64,000 nt of DNA from Hymenobacter armeniacus (GCF_014699055.1 NZ_JACXAC010000003.1:310001-374000); one strand, 5' to 3'; counted from the stretch's first letter, positions 1-10,107 are shown. Numbers and translations: made by a program. The notes: generated by a model from the letters alone, not told the origin.

Positions 1-436
1 TCGACTGGCAAATCATCACGCGGTAGCCGGCCTCGGTGGCCACCGCCTGAATGCCGCTCACGGCCGTGGCAAAAAAGGGCCGCTCCAGGTCCGGGATGAG
101 CACGCCCAGGGTGTGGGTTTCGCGGCTTTTGAGGCTCTGGGCCAGCAGGTTGGGTTGGTAGTCGAGCTGCCGGGCCGCGTCAAGAATGGCTTGCCGCGTC
201 ACGGGGCTGATGTCGGTGTGCCCGTTCAGGGCCCGCGACACCGTGGACGAGGCCACGCCCACGGCCTTGGCCACGTCGCCGATGGTGGTTTGGGTGCGGC
301 GGCGGTCCGGGCTGGGGCCGGTTTTCTCCTCCGTGAAATGGTAGTCGCAGGTTTTACAGAGGTAGCGCTGCTTTCCTCGCACAAATCCGGCCTTCAACAC
401 CGTATCAGAAAGCTTGCATTTGATGCAGGTAGCCAT
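1..436 (-). CDS. LacI-family regulator with N-terminal IS1-type zinc ribbon (partial, C-terminus outside window)
   Basis: Read leftward from the ATG at 436-434; the gene leaves the window after about 145 codons. Residues 1-35 form a small zinc ribbon with C4-x2-C7 and C27-x2-C30, of the kind found at the N-terminus of IS1 InsA proteins (the C-x2-C, G-x-QRYLC-x2-C pattern). Residues 50-100 are a standard LacI helix-turn-helix (TIGDVAKAVGVASSTVSRAL), followed by the hinge and the start of the periplasmic-binding-protein-like sensor domain (TLGVLIPDLERPFF). LacI proteins repress or activate sugar genes in response to a ligand. The gene is divergent from uxuA and the xylan island, so control of that island by a glucuronate or xylose derivative is likely but inferred. 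The extra zinc ribbon is unusual for the family. Confidence 0.93.
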   Translation of the reverse strand, partial: MATCIKCKLSDTVLKAGFVRGKQRYLCKTCDYHFTEEKTGPSPDRRRTQTTIGDVAKAVGVASSTVSRALNGHTDISPVTRQAILDAARQLDYQPNLLAQSLKSRETHTLGVLIPDLERPFFATAVSGIQAVATEAGYRVMICQS

Positions 437-507
437 TGAGAATTGTATTTAGTGGAGAAAAACGGCTTTGGATGCGTGGGGGAGACGCGCCGCTGTGAGT
501 ACTCACT

Positions 508-515
508 CAAATATA
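508..515 (-). promoter_or_regulatory. Candidate -7 box (TATATTTG) for the LacI-type gene
   Basis: On the minus strand this reads TATATTTG, an exact fit to the Bacteroidota -7 consensus TAnnTTTG, about 72 bases before the regulator's ATG. No good TTTG -33 element lies at the expected distance. A 12-bp palindrome, GTGAGTACTCAC at 495-506, touches its downstream side and could be an operator. Confidence 0.45.
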
Positions 516-556
516 ACGCACAAAAAAAATTTTCGGCGAAAGAAATGCAAAGTTAT

Positions 557-590
557 CTATCGGCATCGTTTCCGGAAACGATGCCGATAG
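557..590. promoter_or_regulatory. Perfect 34-bp palindrome, candidate LacI-type operator
   Basis: The two 17-base arms (CTATCGGCATCGTTTCC and its exact complement) meet with no spacer at a central CpG between 573 and 574. The inner part, with GTTTCC/GGAAAC around CG, resembles LacI/GalR operators. It lies between two divergent genes, where no terminator is needed, about 121 bases from the regulator start and 171 from uxuA. The same arm was not seen elsewhere in the window. Binding by the adjacent regulator is inferred. Confidence 0.6.
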
Positions 591-761
591 TTTTGTTGCC
601 AATGCACGAAAATTTGGCCGATTTTGGCAGAATCAATTTGAGGTTTCCCGTTCTACATTCGGGGGTAAGTCAGCCAAACGACCTATCTGCCGCATTTACG
701 GTAATCGCGGAGGTAGATTAGTCTGGGTATAACACAAATTGTATTTTACCTAACAGTTGCC

Positions 762-2006
762 ATGCTGCACACCATGCGCTGGTTCGGTCCGCACGACCCC
801 GTTTCGCTCTTCGACATCCGGCAGGCCGGGTGCGCCGGCGTGGTGACGGCGCTGCACCAGCTGCCGGTGGGCGTCGTGTGGCCGGTGAGCGAAATCCGGG
901 CGCGCCAGCAGCTCATCGAGGCCGACAACGCCACCCACGCGCCCCTGCACTGGGCGGTGGTGGAAAGCCTGCCGGTGCACGAAGACATCAAAAAGGGCCG
1001 CCCCTCGCGCGAGCTGTATATAGACCACTACAAGGCCTCGCTGCGCAACCTGGCCGCCTGCGGCATCCGCACGGTGTGCTACAACTTCATGCCGGTGCTG
1101 GACTGGTCGCGCACCAACCTCCGCTACGAAATGCCCGATGGCTCGCGGGCCCTGCGCTTTGTGTGGCAGGACTTCGCCCTGTTCGACCTCTGCATTCTGA
1201 AGCGGCCCGGCGCTGCGGCCGACTACGAGCCCGCCGTGGCCGAAGCCGCCCGCCAGCAATTCGCGGCCATGAGCGCCGACGAAGTGGCCGCCCTCACCAA
1301 CACCGTGCTGCTGGGCCTGCCCGGCTCGGAGGAGGCGTTTGAGCTGGCCAGCTTCCAACGCCTGCTCGACGAGTACGCGGCCATCGATGCGGCTGCGCTG
1401 CGCGAAAACCTGCACTACTTCATTCAGCAGGTGGCGCCGGTGGCCCAGGAGCTGGGCATGGGCCTCTGCATTCACCCCGACGACCCGCCCTATCCGCTGC
1501 TGGGCCTGCCCCGCGTGGTGAGCACCGCCGCCGACCTTGCCCAGCTGTTTGGGGCCTGCGACGTGCCGGCCAACGGCCTCACGTTCTGCACGGGCTCCTT
1601 GGGCGTGCGGGCCGACAACGACCTGCCGGCCATTGCCCGGCGCTTTGCCGCGCGCATCCACTTCATCCACCTGCGGGCCACCAAGCGCGAAGAAAACCCG
1701 CGCAACTTCCACGAGGCCGACCACCTGACCGGCGACGTGGACATGTACGCCGTGGTGCGCGAGCTGGTGCTGGAAGAGCAGCGCCGCGCCGCCAGCGGCG
1801 AAGGCGCCGGCGCCATTCCCATGCGCCCCGACCACGGCCACCAGATGCTCGACGACCTCAAGAAGAAAACTTACCCCGGCTACTCGGCCATTGGCCGCCT
1901 GCGGGGGCTGGCCGAGCTGCGCGGCCTGGAATACGGCATCCGACGCGGCCTGGCGGCCGAGTCGCCGCCCCGGGCGCGGCACGCCGAAGCCCCGCAACTC
2001 GCCTAA
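762..2006 (+). CDS. uxuA: D-mannonate dehydratase
   Basis: 414 residues, slightly longer than typical UxuA because of a C-terminal tail. The enzyme removes water from D-mannonate to give 2-keto-3-deoxygluconate, the last step before the KDG pathway, in the cytoplasm. Family signatures include GIRTVCYNFMPVLDWSRT, the metal-site segment C236-x-H238-P-D240-DPP, a HLRATKREE segment, and M354-RPDHGHQ near the C-terminus. It is the first gene of the plus-strand island and is followed after 30 bases by the GH67 alpha-glucuronidase that supplies the glucuronate. The SDR two genes on would make its substrate. No signal peptide is present, consistent with a cytosolic role. Confidence 0.95.
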   Translation: MLHTMRWFGPHDPVSLFDIRQAGCAGVVTALHQLPVGVVWPVSEIRARQQLIEADNATHAPLHWAVVESLPVHEDIKKGRPSRELYIDHYKASLRNLAACGIRTVCYNFMPVLDWSRTNLRYEMPDGSRALRFVWQDFALFDLCILKRPGAAADYEPAVAEAARQQFAAMSADEVAALTNTVLLGLPGSEEAFELASFQRLLDEYAAIDAAALRENLHYFIQQVAPVAQELGMGLCIHPDDPPYPLLGLPRVVSTAADLAQLFGACDVPANGLTFCTGSLGVRADNDLPAIARRFAARIHFIHLRATKREENPRNFHEADHLTGDVDMYAVVRELVLEEQRRAASGEGAGAIPMRPDHGHQMLDDLKKKTYPGYSAIGRLRGLAELRGLEYGIRRGLAAESPPRARHAEAPQLA

Positions 2007-2036
2007 GTCCTCACCCTCCCTCCCCCAATCCCACCC

Positions 2037-4154
2037 ATGTTGCTCCGGTCGCTTTTGTTGTTGCTAGCCGTGGTTGCCGCCGCGCCCCGCTGCGTGGCCG
2101 ACGACGGCTACCGGCTGTGGCTGAAGTACGACCGGGTGGCCGATGCCTCGCGGCTGGCGCAGTACCGCGCCGCGGCCCAGTTTGTGGCCGCCAGCGGGGG
2201 AGACGCGGTGCTGACAACCGCCGCGGCCGAGCTGCAGCGCGGCCTGCAAGGCTTGCTGGGCCAGGCCGTGCCGCGGCTGGCGGCGCCGGCCAGCACCAAG
2301 CGCGGCATCCTGCTTGCGATTGACCCATCTGCAAACGTTTCCGGTAGCTCGGCCAGCCGCGACGGCTACCAGATTTCGGCGCAGGGCAAGAACCTGGTAG
2401 TGAAGGGCAGGAGCGGAGCCGGTGTGCTCTACGGCGTGTTTGCCTTGCTGCGGCAGTTGCAGACGGGGCAGTCCGTGGCCAACCTGTCGCTGACCAGCAG
2501 CCCCCGCATTCAGTACCGCCTGCTCAACCATTGGGACAACCCCAACGGTACCGTGGAGCGGGGCTACGCGGGCAGCAGCATCTGGAAGTGGAACGAGCTG
2601 CCCCAGCGACTCGACCCGCGCTACACCGACTACGCCCGCGCCAACGCCTCCATCGGCATCAACGGCGTGGCCATCAACAACGTGAACGCCAGCGCGCGCT
2701 ACCTCACGGCCGAGTACCTCGACAAGGTGAAGGCGCTGGCGGGCGTGATGCGGCCCTACGGCATCCGGGTGTACTTGTCGGTGTTTTGGGCCGCGCCCAA
2801 AGTCATTGGCGGCCTGAAAACGGCCGACCCGCTCGACCCCCAGGTGCAGCAGTGGTGGAAGGCCAAAACCGATGAGATTTACCGGGCCATTCCGGACTTT
2901 GGCGGCTTTCTGGTGAAAGCCAACTCGGAGGGGGAGCCCGGCCCGCAGGACTACGGCCGCAACCACGCCGACGGCGCCAACATGCTGGCCACGGCCTTGG
3001 GTACCCACGACGGCATTGTGATGTGGCGCGCTTTCGTGTACAAAGCCGGCAGCGACGACCGGTTCAAGCAGGCCTATGAGGAGTTTAAGCCGCTCGATGG
3101 GAAGTTCTCGCCCAAGGTGCTGGTGCAGGTAAAAAACGGACCCATCGACTTTCAGGCCCGCGAGCCCTTCCACCCGCTGTTTGGGGCCATGCCCCAAACG
3201 CCGCTGGTGCTGGAAGTGCAGATTACGCAGGAATACCTGGGCATGGCCACGCACCTGGTGTACCTGGCGCCCATGTTCAAGGAGTGCCTCGACGCCGACA
3301 CCCAGACCAAGGGCCCCGGCTCGACGGTGGCCCGGGTGGTCGACGGCAGCCTCGACCAGCACCGCCTTAGCGGCATTGCCGGCGTGGCCAACATCGGCAC
3401 CGACCGCAACTGGACCGGGCACCCCATGGGCCAGGCCAACTGGTACGCCTTCGGCCGCCTGGCTTGGGACTACACCTTGCCCTCGGCCGCCATTGCCAAA
3501 GAATGGACCCAGATGACCCTGACCCGCGAACCCAAGGCCGTGGCCACCATTGTGGAGCTGATGGACCGGTCGCGCGACGTGTACGTGCGCTACACCACGC
3601 CGCTTGGCCTGCACCACATCATGGGCCAGAACATTCACTACGGCCCCGAGCCCTGGCTGGCCCAGGCCGGCCGCCCCGACTGGACGGCCGTGTACTACCA
3701 CAAGGCCGACTCGCTGGGCCTGGGCTTCAACCGCACGGCAACCGGCTCCAATGCCCTGGCCCTGTACTCGGCCGGCGTGCAGCAGCAGTGGGGCAACCCC
3801 ACTACCTGCCCGCTCAACTACCTGCTCTGGTTTCACCACGTGGGCTGGAAGCAGCCGCTGCGCACCGGCCGCACGCTCTGGAACGAGCTGGTGACGCGCT
3901 ACTACACCGGCGCCGACTCGGTGACCTGGATGCAGCAGCGCTGGGCCAGCGTGCAGCCCGCCGTGGACCCCGCTCTGCACGCCGACGTGGCCGCCCGCCT
4001 CGCCATTCAGCGGCGGGAGGCCCTGTGGTGGCGCGACGCCTGCGTGCTCTACTTCCAGACCTTCTCCAAACAGCCCATTCCGGCCCCCTTCGCGCCGCCC
4101 ACCCGCACGCTGGCCGACGTCAAAACCCTGGTGAACCTCTACCAGCTCAAGTAA
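2037..4154 (+). CDS. GH67 alpha-glucuronidase
   Basis: 705 residues with a hydrophobic signal peptide (about residues 1-20), so probably periplasmic. GH67 enzymes are inverting and release (4-O-methyl-)D-glucuronic acid from the non-reducing end of short aldouronic acids made by xylanase. Seen here are the family segments NHWDNPNGTVERGYAG and KANSEGEPGPQDYGRNHADG, in which E298 is the likely general acid, and LEVQITQEYLGMATHL. The cysteine near the signal cleavage site (APRC) is not a proper lipobox. It sits between uxuA and the mannonate oxidoreductase, forming a glucuronate unit. A GH115 enzyme with complementary activity on internal residues is encoded at 18240. Confidence 0.95.
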   Translation: MLLRSLLLLLAVVAAAPRCVADDGYRLWLKYDRVADASRLAQYRAAAQFVAASGGDAVLTTAAAELQRGLQGLLGQAVPRLAAPASTKRGILLAIDPSANVSGSSASRDGYQISAQGKNLVVKGRSGAGVLYGVFALLRQLQTGQSVANLSLTSSPRIQYRLLNHWDNPNGTVERGYAGSSIWKWNELPQRLDPRYTDYARANASIGINGVAINNVNASARYLTAEYLDKVKALAGVMRPYGIRVYLSVFWAAPKVIGGLKTADPLDPQVQQWWKAKTDEIYRAIPDFGGFLVKANSEGEPGPQDYGRNHADGANMLATALGTHDGIVMWRAFVYKAGSDDRFKQAYEEFKPLDGKFSPKVLVQVKNGPIDFQAREPFHPLFGAMPQTPLVLEVQITQEYLGMATHLVYLAPMFKECLDADTQTKGPGSTVARVVDGSLDQHRLSGIAGVANIGTDRNWTGHPMGQANWYAFGRLAWDYTLPSAAIAKEWTQMTLTREPKAVATIVELMDRSRDVYVRYTTPLGLHHIMGQNIHYGPEPWLAQAGRPDWTAVYYHKADSLGLGFNRTATGSNALALYSAGVQQQWGNPTTCPLNYLLWFHHVGWKQPLRTGRTLWNELVTRYYTGADSVTWMQQRWASVQPAVDPALHADVAARLAIQRREALWWRDACVLYFQTFSKQPIPAPFAPPTRTLADVKTLVNLYQLK

Positions 4155-4178
4155 TTCTTCCCCGCTAATTCCCTCGAC

Positions 4179-5009
<831 letters not shown>

Positions 5010-5080
5010 GCGGCGCCAGGGCCCGCCTCCCGCTTTTCATTTAACCCAACTACTTACCCACCAAAAACCCACTCAAATCC

Positions 5081-8000
5081 ATGCAACTACTTTTATCAAA
5101 CGATGCGCCGCGCCCAGTCCGGCGTTGGGCGCAGCTCTTCGGAGCCGCGGCGCTGCTGCTGGGCGGCATGATGCCGGCCGAGGCCTGGGCCCAGGCCGGC
5201 CGTACGGTGACGGGCACGGTCACGTCGGACAACGGCGAGCCGCTGCCGGGCGTGACGGTTATCGTGAAGGGTACCACCGTGGGCGCCACCACCAACGCGG
5301 CCGGCGAATACACGCTGACCGTGCCCGAAGGGGGCAACACGCTGGTGATTAGCTCCATCGGCTACGAGAAGAAGGAGGTGCCGGTGGGTGCTTCCGGGGC
5401 CGTGAATGCCCGCCTGGCCACCGAAGCCCAGGCCCTGAACGAGGTGCAGGTGGTGGGCTACGGCGTGCAGAAGAAAAGCCAGGTGACGGGCGCCATCTCG
5501 TCGGTTGACGAGCAGGCCCTGCGCGACGTGCCTGTGGCCAACGTGGGCCAGGCCCTGCAGGGCCGCGCGGCCGGCGTCAACATTTCGAGCAACGGCACGG
5601 CGCCGGGCCAGGCGCCCACCATCCGCATCCGGGGCAACCGCTCGCTCTCGGGCAGCAACGACCCGCTGCTGGTGGTGGACGGCGTGCCGTACGACGGCAG
5701 CCTCAACGACCTGAACCCCGACGACCTGACCGGCGTGGAAGTGCTGAAAGACGCCTCCTCGACGGCCATTTACGGCGCCCGCGGCGCCAACGGCGTGATT
5801 CTGATTACGACCAAGCGCGGCAAGAGCGGCGCGGCCCGGGCCACCTACAGCGGCTACTACGGCCAGAAGCGGATTTACGACCGGTTCGACCTGCAAAACG
5901 GCGAGCAGTACTACAACTACCGCCTGGAGGCGTTCCGGGCGCAAAACCCCAACTTCAACCCGGCCACCGCAACCACGTTCCTGACCAATGACGAGCGGGC
6001 CAACTACGCCGCCGGCAAAACCACCGACTACCAGAACCTGCTGTTCCAGAACGGCCACATCCAGAACCACACGCTGGGCCTGACCGGGGGCACCGACCAA
6101 ACGCAGTACTCGGCCTCGCTGGGCTACTACGACGAAACGGGCATTGTGCCGGTGCAGCGCTTCCGGCGCTACTCGGTGCGCGGCACGCTCGACCAGAAAA
6201 TTGGGGGCCGCGTGAAAGTGGGGGCGAACAGCCTGAACACCTTCACCGACGAAAACGACCCGAACGTGAACGTGCTGTACCAGATTCTGACGACCAGCCC
6301 CCTGGCCTCGACCAACGGCCCCGACGGCCAGCTGGTGCTGTACCCCAACGGCGACCAGCTCTCGAACCCACTGACGCTGTACGCGCCGAACGCACACCTG
6401 GACCGCCGCCGCCGCCTGCGCAGCTTCAACAGCCTCTACGGTCAGATTAACATCCTGAAAGGCCTGGACTACCGCCTCAACGTGGGCCTCGACGGCCGCA
6501 CGCAGGCCGACGACAGCTTCTACGCCTCGGTGACGCCGCAGAACAACGCCGGCCTCAACTCGGCCAGCAGCGGCTCGAGCATTGCCTACAACCTGCTGGC
6601 GGAAAACATCCTGACTTACAACCGCACGTTTGCCGATAAGCACGACCTGAACGTGACGGCCCTCTACAGCCGCCAGACCTTCCACAACGACGGCTTCAGC
6701 GGTTCGGTGCAGGGCACGCTGGCCGACTACCAGCTAAATAGCAACCTCGGGGCCGGTACCCCCAACAGCGTGAACAACGTGAACCGGCAGCCCATCGACT
6801 GGGCCCTGGAGTCGTACATGGGCCGCATCAACTACTCGTTCGATAACCGCTACTCGGTGACGCTGACCGCGCGCAACGACGGGTCGTCGCGCCTGGCCCC
6901 CGGCAACAAGTACAAGTGGTTCCCCTCGGCCGCCGTGGCCTGGAACATCGCCAACGAGTCGTTCCTTAAAGGGCAGGACTGGCTGAGCGTGCTGAAGCTG
7001 CGCGCCAGCCTGGGCCGCGTGGGCAGCACTGCCATCAACCCCTACCAAACGCAGGGCTCGCTGGGCGCCGGCCTGGGCAACGGCTATTACAACTGGGGCG
7101 CCGTGGGTGCCGTGGGCGTGGTGCCCAACAACATTCCGAACCCCGCCCTGGGCTGGGAATACACCACCACCACCAACGTGGGCCTGGACTTCGGCTTCTT
7201 TAACAACCGCCTGACGGGTAGCGTGGAAGTGTACCAGCAGCGCACCAGCGACCTGCTGCTGCCCGACGCCCTGCCCACGGCCAGCGGCTACGGCTCGTTC
7301 ATCCGCAACGCCGGCCAGACCCAGAACCGCGGCATCGAGATTTCGCTGACCACGGCCAACGTGCGCTCGGCCAGCGCCAACGGCTTTGAGTGGAGCACCG
7401 ACTGGAACTTCACCGTGAACCGCGAGAAGCTGCTCGACCTGAACCTGTACGACGCCAACGGCAACCCCCGCGATGACATTGGCAACCAGCGCTTCATCGG
7501 CCAGCCGCTGTACGTGTTCTACGACTTCAAGAAAACAGGCATCTGGCAAACTTCTGAGGCCGACGAGGCGCGCAAGTACGGCACCAAGCCGGGCCAGATT
7601 AAGGTGGAAGACGTGAACAAAGACGGCAAGATTGACGCCGCCGACCGCCAGGTGATTGGCTCGCGCCAGCCCCGGTTTGAAGCCGGCCTCACCAACCGCT
7701 TCCGCTTCAAGGGCTTTGACCTGAACATTGTGGCCCTGACCCGCGTGGGCGCCACGGTGGTCGACCCGTATTCCTTTGGCCCCAGCTACTACGCCACCAA
7801 CACCGGCCGCCGCAACCAGCTGAATTTCGACTACTGGACGCCCACCAACCCCACCAACGAATACCCCCAGCCCGACCAGACGGCCCGCGCCAACGAGTGG
7901 CCCACCTACGGCTCGACCCTGGGCTACCACAGCGGCACGTTCATCAAAATCCGCAGCATCGACCTGGGCTACACCATTCCGGCCGCCTGGGCCAAGTCGG

Positions 8001-8221
8001 CCTTCCTGAGCTCGGCCCGCATTTACCTGCAGGTGCAGAACCCCTACATCTGGGCGGCCGACAAGTTCTACCAGCGCAACAAGGCCATCGACCCCGATGC
8101 GCTCTCGTACTCGACGCGCTTCAGCAACACGGGCACGGCTTCGGCCAACCTCGATTTCCAGGGCGGCAGCAACTACCCCGTTACGCGCGCCTTCATCGCG
8201 GGTGTTAACCTGGGCTTCTAG
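5081..8221 (+). CDS. susC: SusC/RagA-family TonB-dependent outer-membrane transporter
   Basis: 1046 residues. After an N-terminal signal region ending near PAEAWAQA comes a carboxypeptidase-D-like regulatory domain (VTGTVTSDNGEPLPGVTVIV, about residues 42-115), a TonB-box-like stretch (LNEVQVVGYG), the plug (IRGNRSLSGSNDPLLVVDGV, LKDASSTAIYGARGANGVIL) and a long beta-barrel. It forms the channel for oligosaccharides captured by SusD, energised by TonB. It directly precedes susD and lies in the xylan island, so xylo-oligosaccharides, probably decorated, are the expected cargo; specificity is inferred. The start at 5081 gives a polar 16-residue n-region before the hydrophobic core, longer than usual. 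Confidence 0.96.
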   Translation: MQLLLSNDAPRPVRRWAQLFGAAALLLGGMMPAEAWAQAGRTVTGTVTSDNGEPLPGVTVIVKGTTVGATTNAAGEYTLTVPEGGNTLVISSIGYEKKEVPVGASGAVNARLATEAQALNEVQVVGYGVQKKSQVTGAISSVDEQALRDVPVANVGQALQGRAAGVNISSNGTAPGQAPTIRIRGNRSLSGSNDPLLVVDGVPYDGSLNDLNPDDLTGVEVLKDASSTAIYGARGANGVILITTKRGKSGAARATYSGYYGQKRIYDRFDLQNGEQYYNYRLEAFRAQNPNFNPATATTFLTNDERANYAAGKTTDYQNLLFQNGHIQNHTLGLTGGTDQTQYSASLGYYDETGIVPVQRFRRYSVRGTLDQKIGGRVKVGANSLNTFTDENDPNVNVLYQILTTSPLASTNGPDGQLVLYPNGDQLSNPLTLYAPNAHLDRRRRLRSFNSLYGQINILKGLDYRLNVGLDGRTQADDSFYASVTPQNNAGLNSASSGSSIAYNLLAENILTYNRTFADKHDLNVTALYSRQTFHNDGFSGSVQGTLADYQLNSNLGAGTPNSVNNVNRQPIDWALESYMGRINYSFDNRYSVTLTARNDGSSRLAPGNKYKWFPSAAVAWNIANESFLKGQDWLSVLKLRASLGRVGSTAINPYQTQGSLGAGLGNGYYNWGAVGAVGVVPNNIPNPALGWEYTTTTNVGLDFGFFNNRLTGSVEVYQQRTSDLLLPDALPTASGYGSFIRNAGQTQNRGIEISLTTANVRSASANGFEWSTDWNFTVNREKLLDLNLYDANGNPRDDIGNQRFIGQPLYVFYDFKKTGIWQTSEADEARKYGTKPGQIKVEDVNKDGKIDAADRQVIGSRQPRFEAGLTNRFRFKGFDLNIVALTRVGATVVDPYSFGPSYYATNTGRRNQLNFDYWTPTNPTNEYPQPDQTARANEWPTYGSTLGYHSGTFIKIRSIDLGYTIPAAWAKSAFLSSARIYLQVQNPYIWAADKFYQRNKAIDPDALSYSTRFSNTGTASANLDFQGGSNYPVTRAFIAGVNLGF

Positions 8222-8233
8222 GAGCAAACTCCT

Positions 8234-8280
8234 CATCGGTTGACCGGGCGGCAAGCTCGAGGGCAGTGCCCCAACCGATG
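8234..8280 (+). repeat. Inverted repeat between susC and susD
   Basis: Two exact 9-base arms, CATCGGTTG and CAACCGATG, are separated by 29 bases in the 100-base gap between the two genes. It could stabilise or partly terminate the transcript and set the SusC:SusD ratio. There is no T-tract, so it is not a plain terminator. Confidence 0.35.
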
Positions 8281-8321
8281 AACAAGCGCCCCTTCCCATT
8301 CCCTTCAAATCAGCAATCAAC

Positions 8322-10085
8322 ATGAAAAAGATAGTTCTAACGCTGGGTGCCGCGCTGTTTCTGGCAACCACCGGCTGCCAGAAAGACATTCTGGAAGAAA
8401 ACCCGCAATCGGTGCTCACCCCCAGCTTCCTCAAAACCGCCCAGGGCGTAGAGGCCGGCGTGACGGGCGTGTACTCGGGCCTGCGCCAGCTCTACGGCAA
8501 CGACTCGGGCTTCTTCACCACCGAGGCCGGCACCGACCTGTTCACCAACGGCATTGCCAACAGCAGCGGCCTGAGCGACTACGGCCCCAACGACCTGACC
8601 CCCCTGAACGACGGCTCGCATTCGTTTATCTGGACGATTTGCTACACCCAAATTAACAACGCCAACGGGGTGCTGCAGTACGGCCCGCAGGCCCAGGGCA
8701 TTGCCCCGGCCCGCCAAACCCAGCTGCTGGCCGAAGCCAAGCTGCTGCGCGCCAACTACTACTTCCGGTTGGTGCAGGACTTCGGCGACGTGCCGCTCAT
8801 GCTCACCTTTGTCGATTCGCCCACCAAAGACATCGTGCGCGCGCCCATGGCCAGCGTGTACGCCCAGATTATCAAGGACCTGACCGAGGCCCTGGCGGCC
8901 ATTGCCGACAAGCCCGCCCAGCCCGGCCGCGTGACGCGCGCCACGGCCCTGCACCTGCTGGCCAAAGTGTACCTGACCCGCGCCACCGCCATTCCGGCCG
9001 GGGCCACCGGCGACTACACGCTGGCCGCGCAGTACGCCAAAGAGCTCATCGACAACCAGACCCGCTACGGCCTGGGCCTGGAAGCCACCCCCGGCGCCGT
9101 GTTTGCCAACGGCAACGAAAACGGCAAAGAGGTGCTTATGAACGCCCAGTTCAACGGCGATGCCACGTTCTCGCGCATCGACGGCTTTACGTTCGGGGGC
9201 GAAAACGTGGGCGGCTTCAACTTCCGCAGCCGCTACGACCTGCTGCCCAACATGGCCCGCGACATCGCCAACGGCCGTCCGTTTGCCCGCCACTCGCCCA
9301 CGTATTTCCTGCTGGATTCCTACATTCTGCGCGATGCCAGCGGCGCCCCGCTGGAGGCCGACGCGGCGCTCCGCACCACCGACACGCGCTACAACAGCTG
9401 GTTCACCTCGGTGTACCGGGTAAACAACCCGGGCGGCAATGGCGGCACGGCCCGGGCCGTGGTGGGCGACACCTCGATTTGGTACTCGGGCCGGCAGTTG
9501 TCGGCCGCGCGCCTGGCGCAAATTGCCGCCCGCACGCCCGCGCCGTACCGGGTGTTCCAGCCCAACCAGCTCACCACAGAGTTCTTCCCCACGCTCAACA
9601 AATACGACTCGCCCACCCGCACCTCGGTGAACGGCTTTTCCATTCGGCCCAACATCGTGTACCGCTTGGCCGAAACCTATTTGATTGCGGCGGAAGCGTA
9701 CTTCTACCTGGGCAACTCCGCCCAGGCCCGCGACTACATCAACGTGGTGCGCCGCCGCGCCGCCGCGCCCGGCCGGACCACGCAAATGGAAATCACGTCG
9801 GCGCAAGTCACCATCGACTTCATCCTCGACGAGCGCGCCCGCGAGCTGGTGGGGGAGATGCACCGCTGGCACGACCTGAAGCGCACCCGGACCGCCGCTG
9901 GCGCTAGCCAGCTGCTGACGCGGGTGCGGAACACCAATTACGCCCCCGCGCTGCGGAACCAGGGCGGCGGGGTGTACGGCTCCAACGCGGCCATCAACAT
10001 CAAGGACTTCCACGTGCTGCGGCCGATTCCGCAGACCGAGATTGACCGCACCAGCGGCAAAATCACCCAGAATCCCGGGTACTAA
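8322..10085 (+). CDS. susD: SusD/RagB-family nutrient-binding outer-membrane lipoprotein
   Basis: 587 residues starting with a lipoprotein signal peptide; the lipobox LATTGC places the lipidated cysteine at residue 19. The N-terminal SusD-like region (VLTPSFLKTAQGVEAGVTGVYSGLR) and C-terminal RagB/SusD region (ETYLIAAEAYFYLGNSAQARDYINVVRRRA, ERARELVGEMHRWHDLKRT) are clear. SusD forms the lid on SusC and holds the glycan at the cell surface. It is the only protein in the xylan island with a convincing lipobox. Transcription probably ends at the strong hairpin that follows, making susCD the end of a first transcription unit. Confidence 0.96.
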   Translation: MKKIVLTLGAALFLATTGCQKDILEENPQSVLTPSFLKTAQGVEAGVTGVYSGLRQLYGNDSGFFTTEAGTDLFTNGIANSSGLSDYGPNDLTPLNDGSHSFIWTICYTQINNANGVLQYGPQAQGIAPARQTQLLAEAKLLRANYYFRLVQDFGDVPLMLTFVDSPTKDIVRAPMASVYAQIIKDLTEALAAIADKPAQPGRVTRATALHLLAKVYLTRATAIPAGATGDYTLAAQYAKELIDNQTRYGLGLEATPGAVFANGNENGKEVLMNAQFNGDATFSRIDGFTFGGENVGGFNFRSRYDLLPNMARDIANGRPFARHSPTYFLLDSYILRDASGAPLEADAALRTTDTRYNSWFTSVYRVNNPGGNGGTARAVVGDTSIWYSGRQLSAARLAQIAARTPAPYRVFQPNQLTTEFFPTLNKYDSPTRTSVNGFSIRPNIVYRLAETYLIAAEAYFYLGNSAQARDYINVVRRRAAAPGRTTQMEITSAQVTIDFILDERARELVGEMHRWHDLKRTRTAAGASQLLTRVRNTNYAPALRNQGGGVYGSNAAINIKDFHVLRPIPQTEIDRTSGKITQNPGY

Positions 10086-10107
10086 CAGCCCTCGATTTTG
10101 CCAGTTG

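Larger units (their letters stand above)
437..761. other. Divergent intergenic region between lacI-type gene and uxuA
   Basis: The region is AT-richer than its surroundings and holds the control sites listed separately: a 12-bp palindrome, a TAnnTTTG box on the minus strand and a perfect 34-bp palindrome. No convincing -33/-7 pair was found for uxuA. A short open frame at 443-721 has no recognisable product and is not taken as a gene. Confidence 0.7.

Noticed and set aside
1..120. Transposase gene suggested by the IS1-like zinc ribbon
   Set aside because: The ribbon is in frame with a LacI HTH and sensor domain, with no transposase catalytic domain or inverted ends nearby.
557..590. Reading the 34-bp palindrome as a terminator
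   Set aside because: The flanking genes are divergent, so no transcript needs ending there, and the T-tract after it is short.
443..721. Plus-strand open frame of 92 codons between the LacI-type gene and uxuA
   Set aside because: It runs through the palindrome and promoter region, has no recognisable domain and an unlikely composition, so it is treated as chance.
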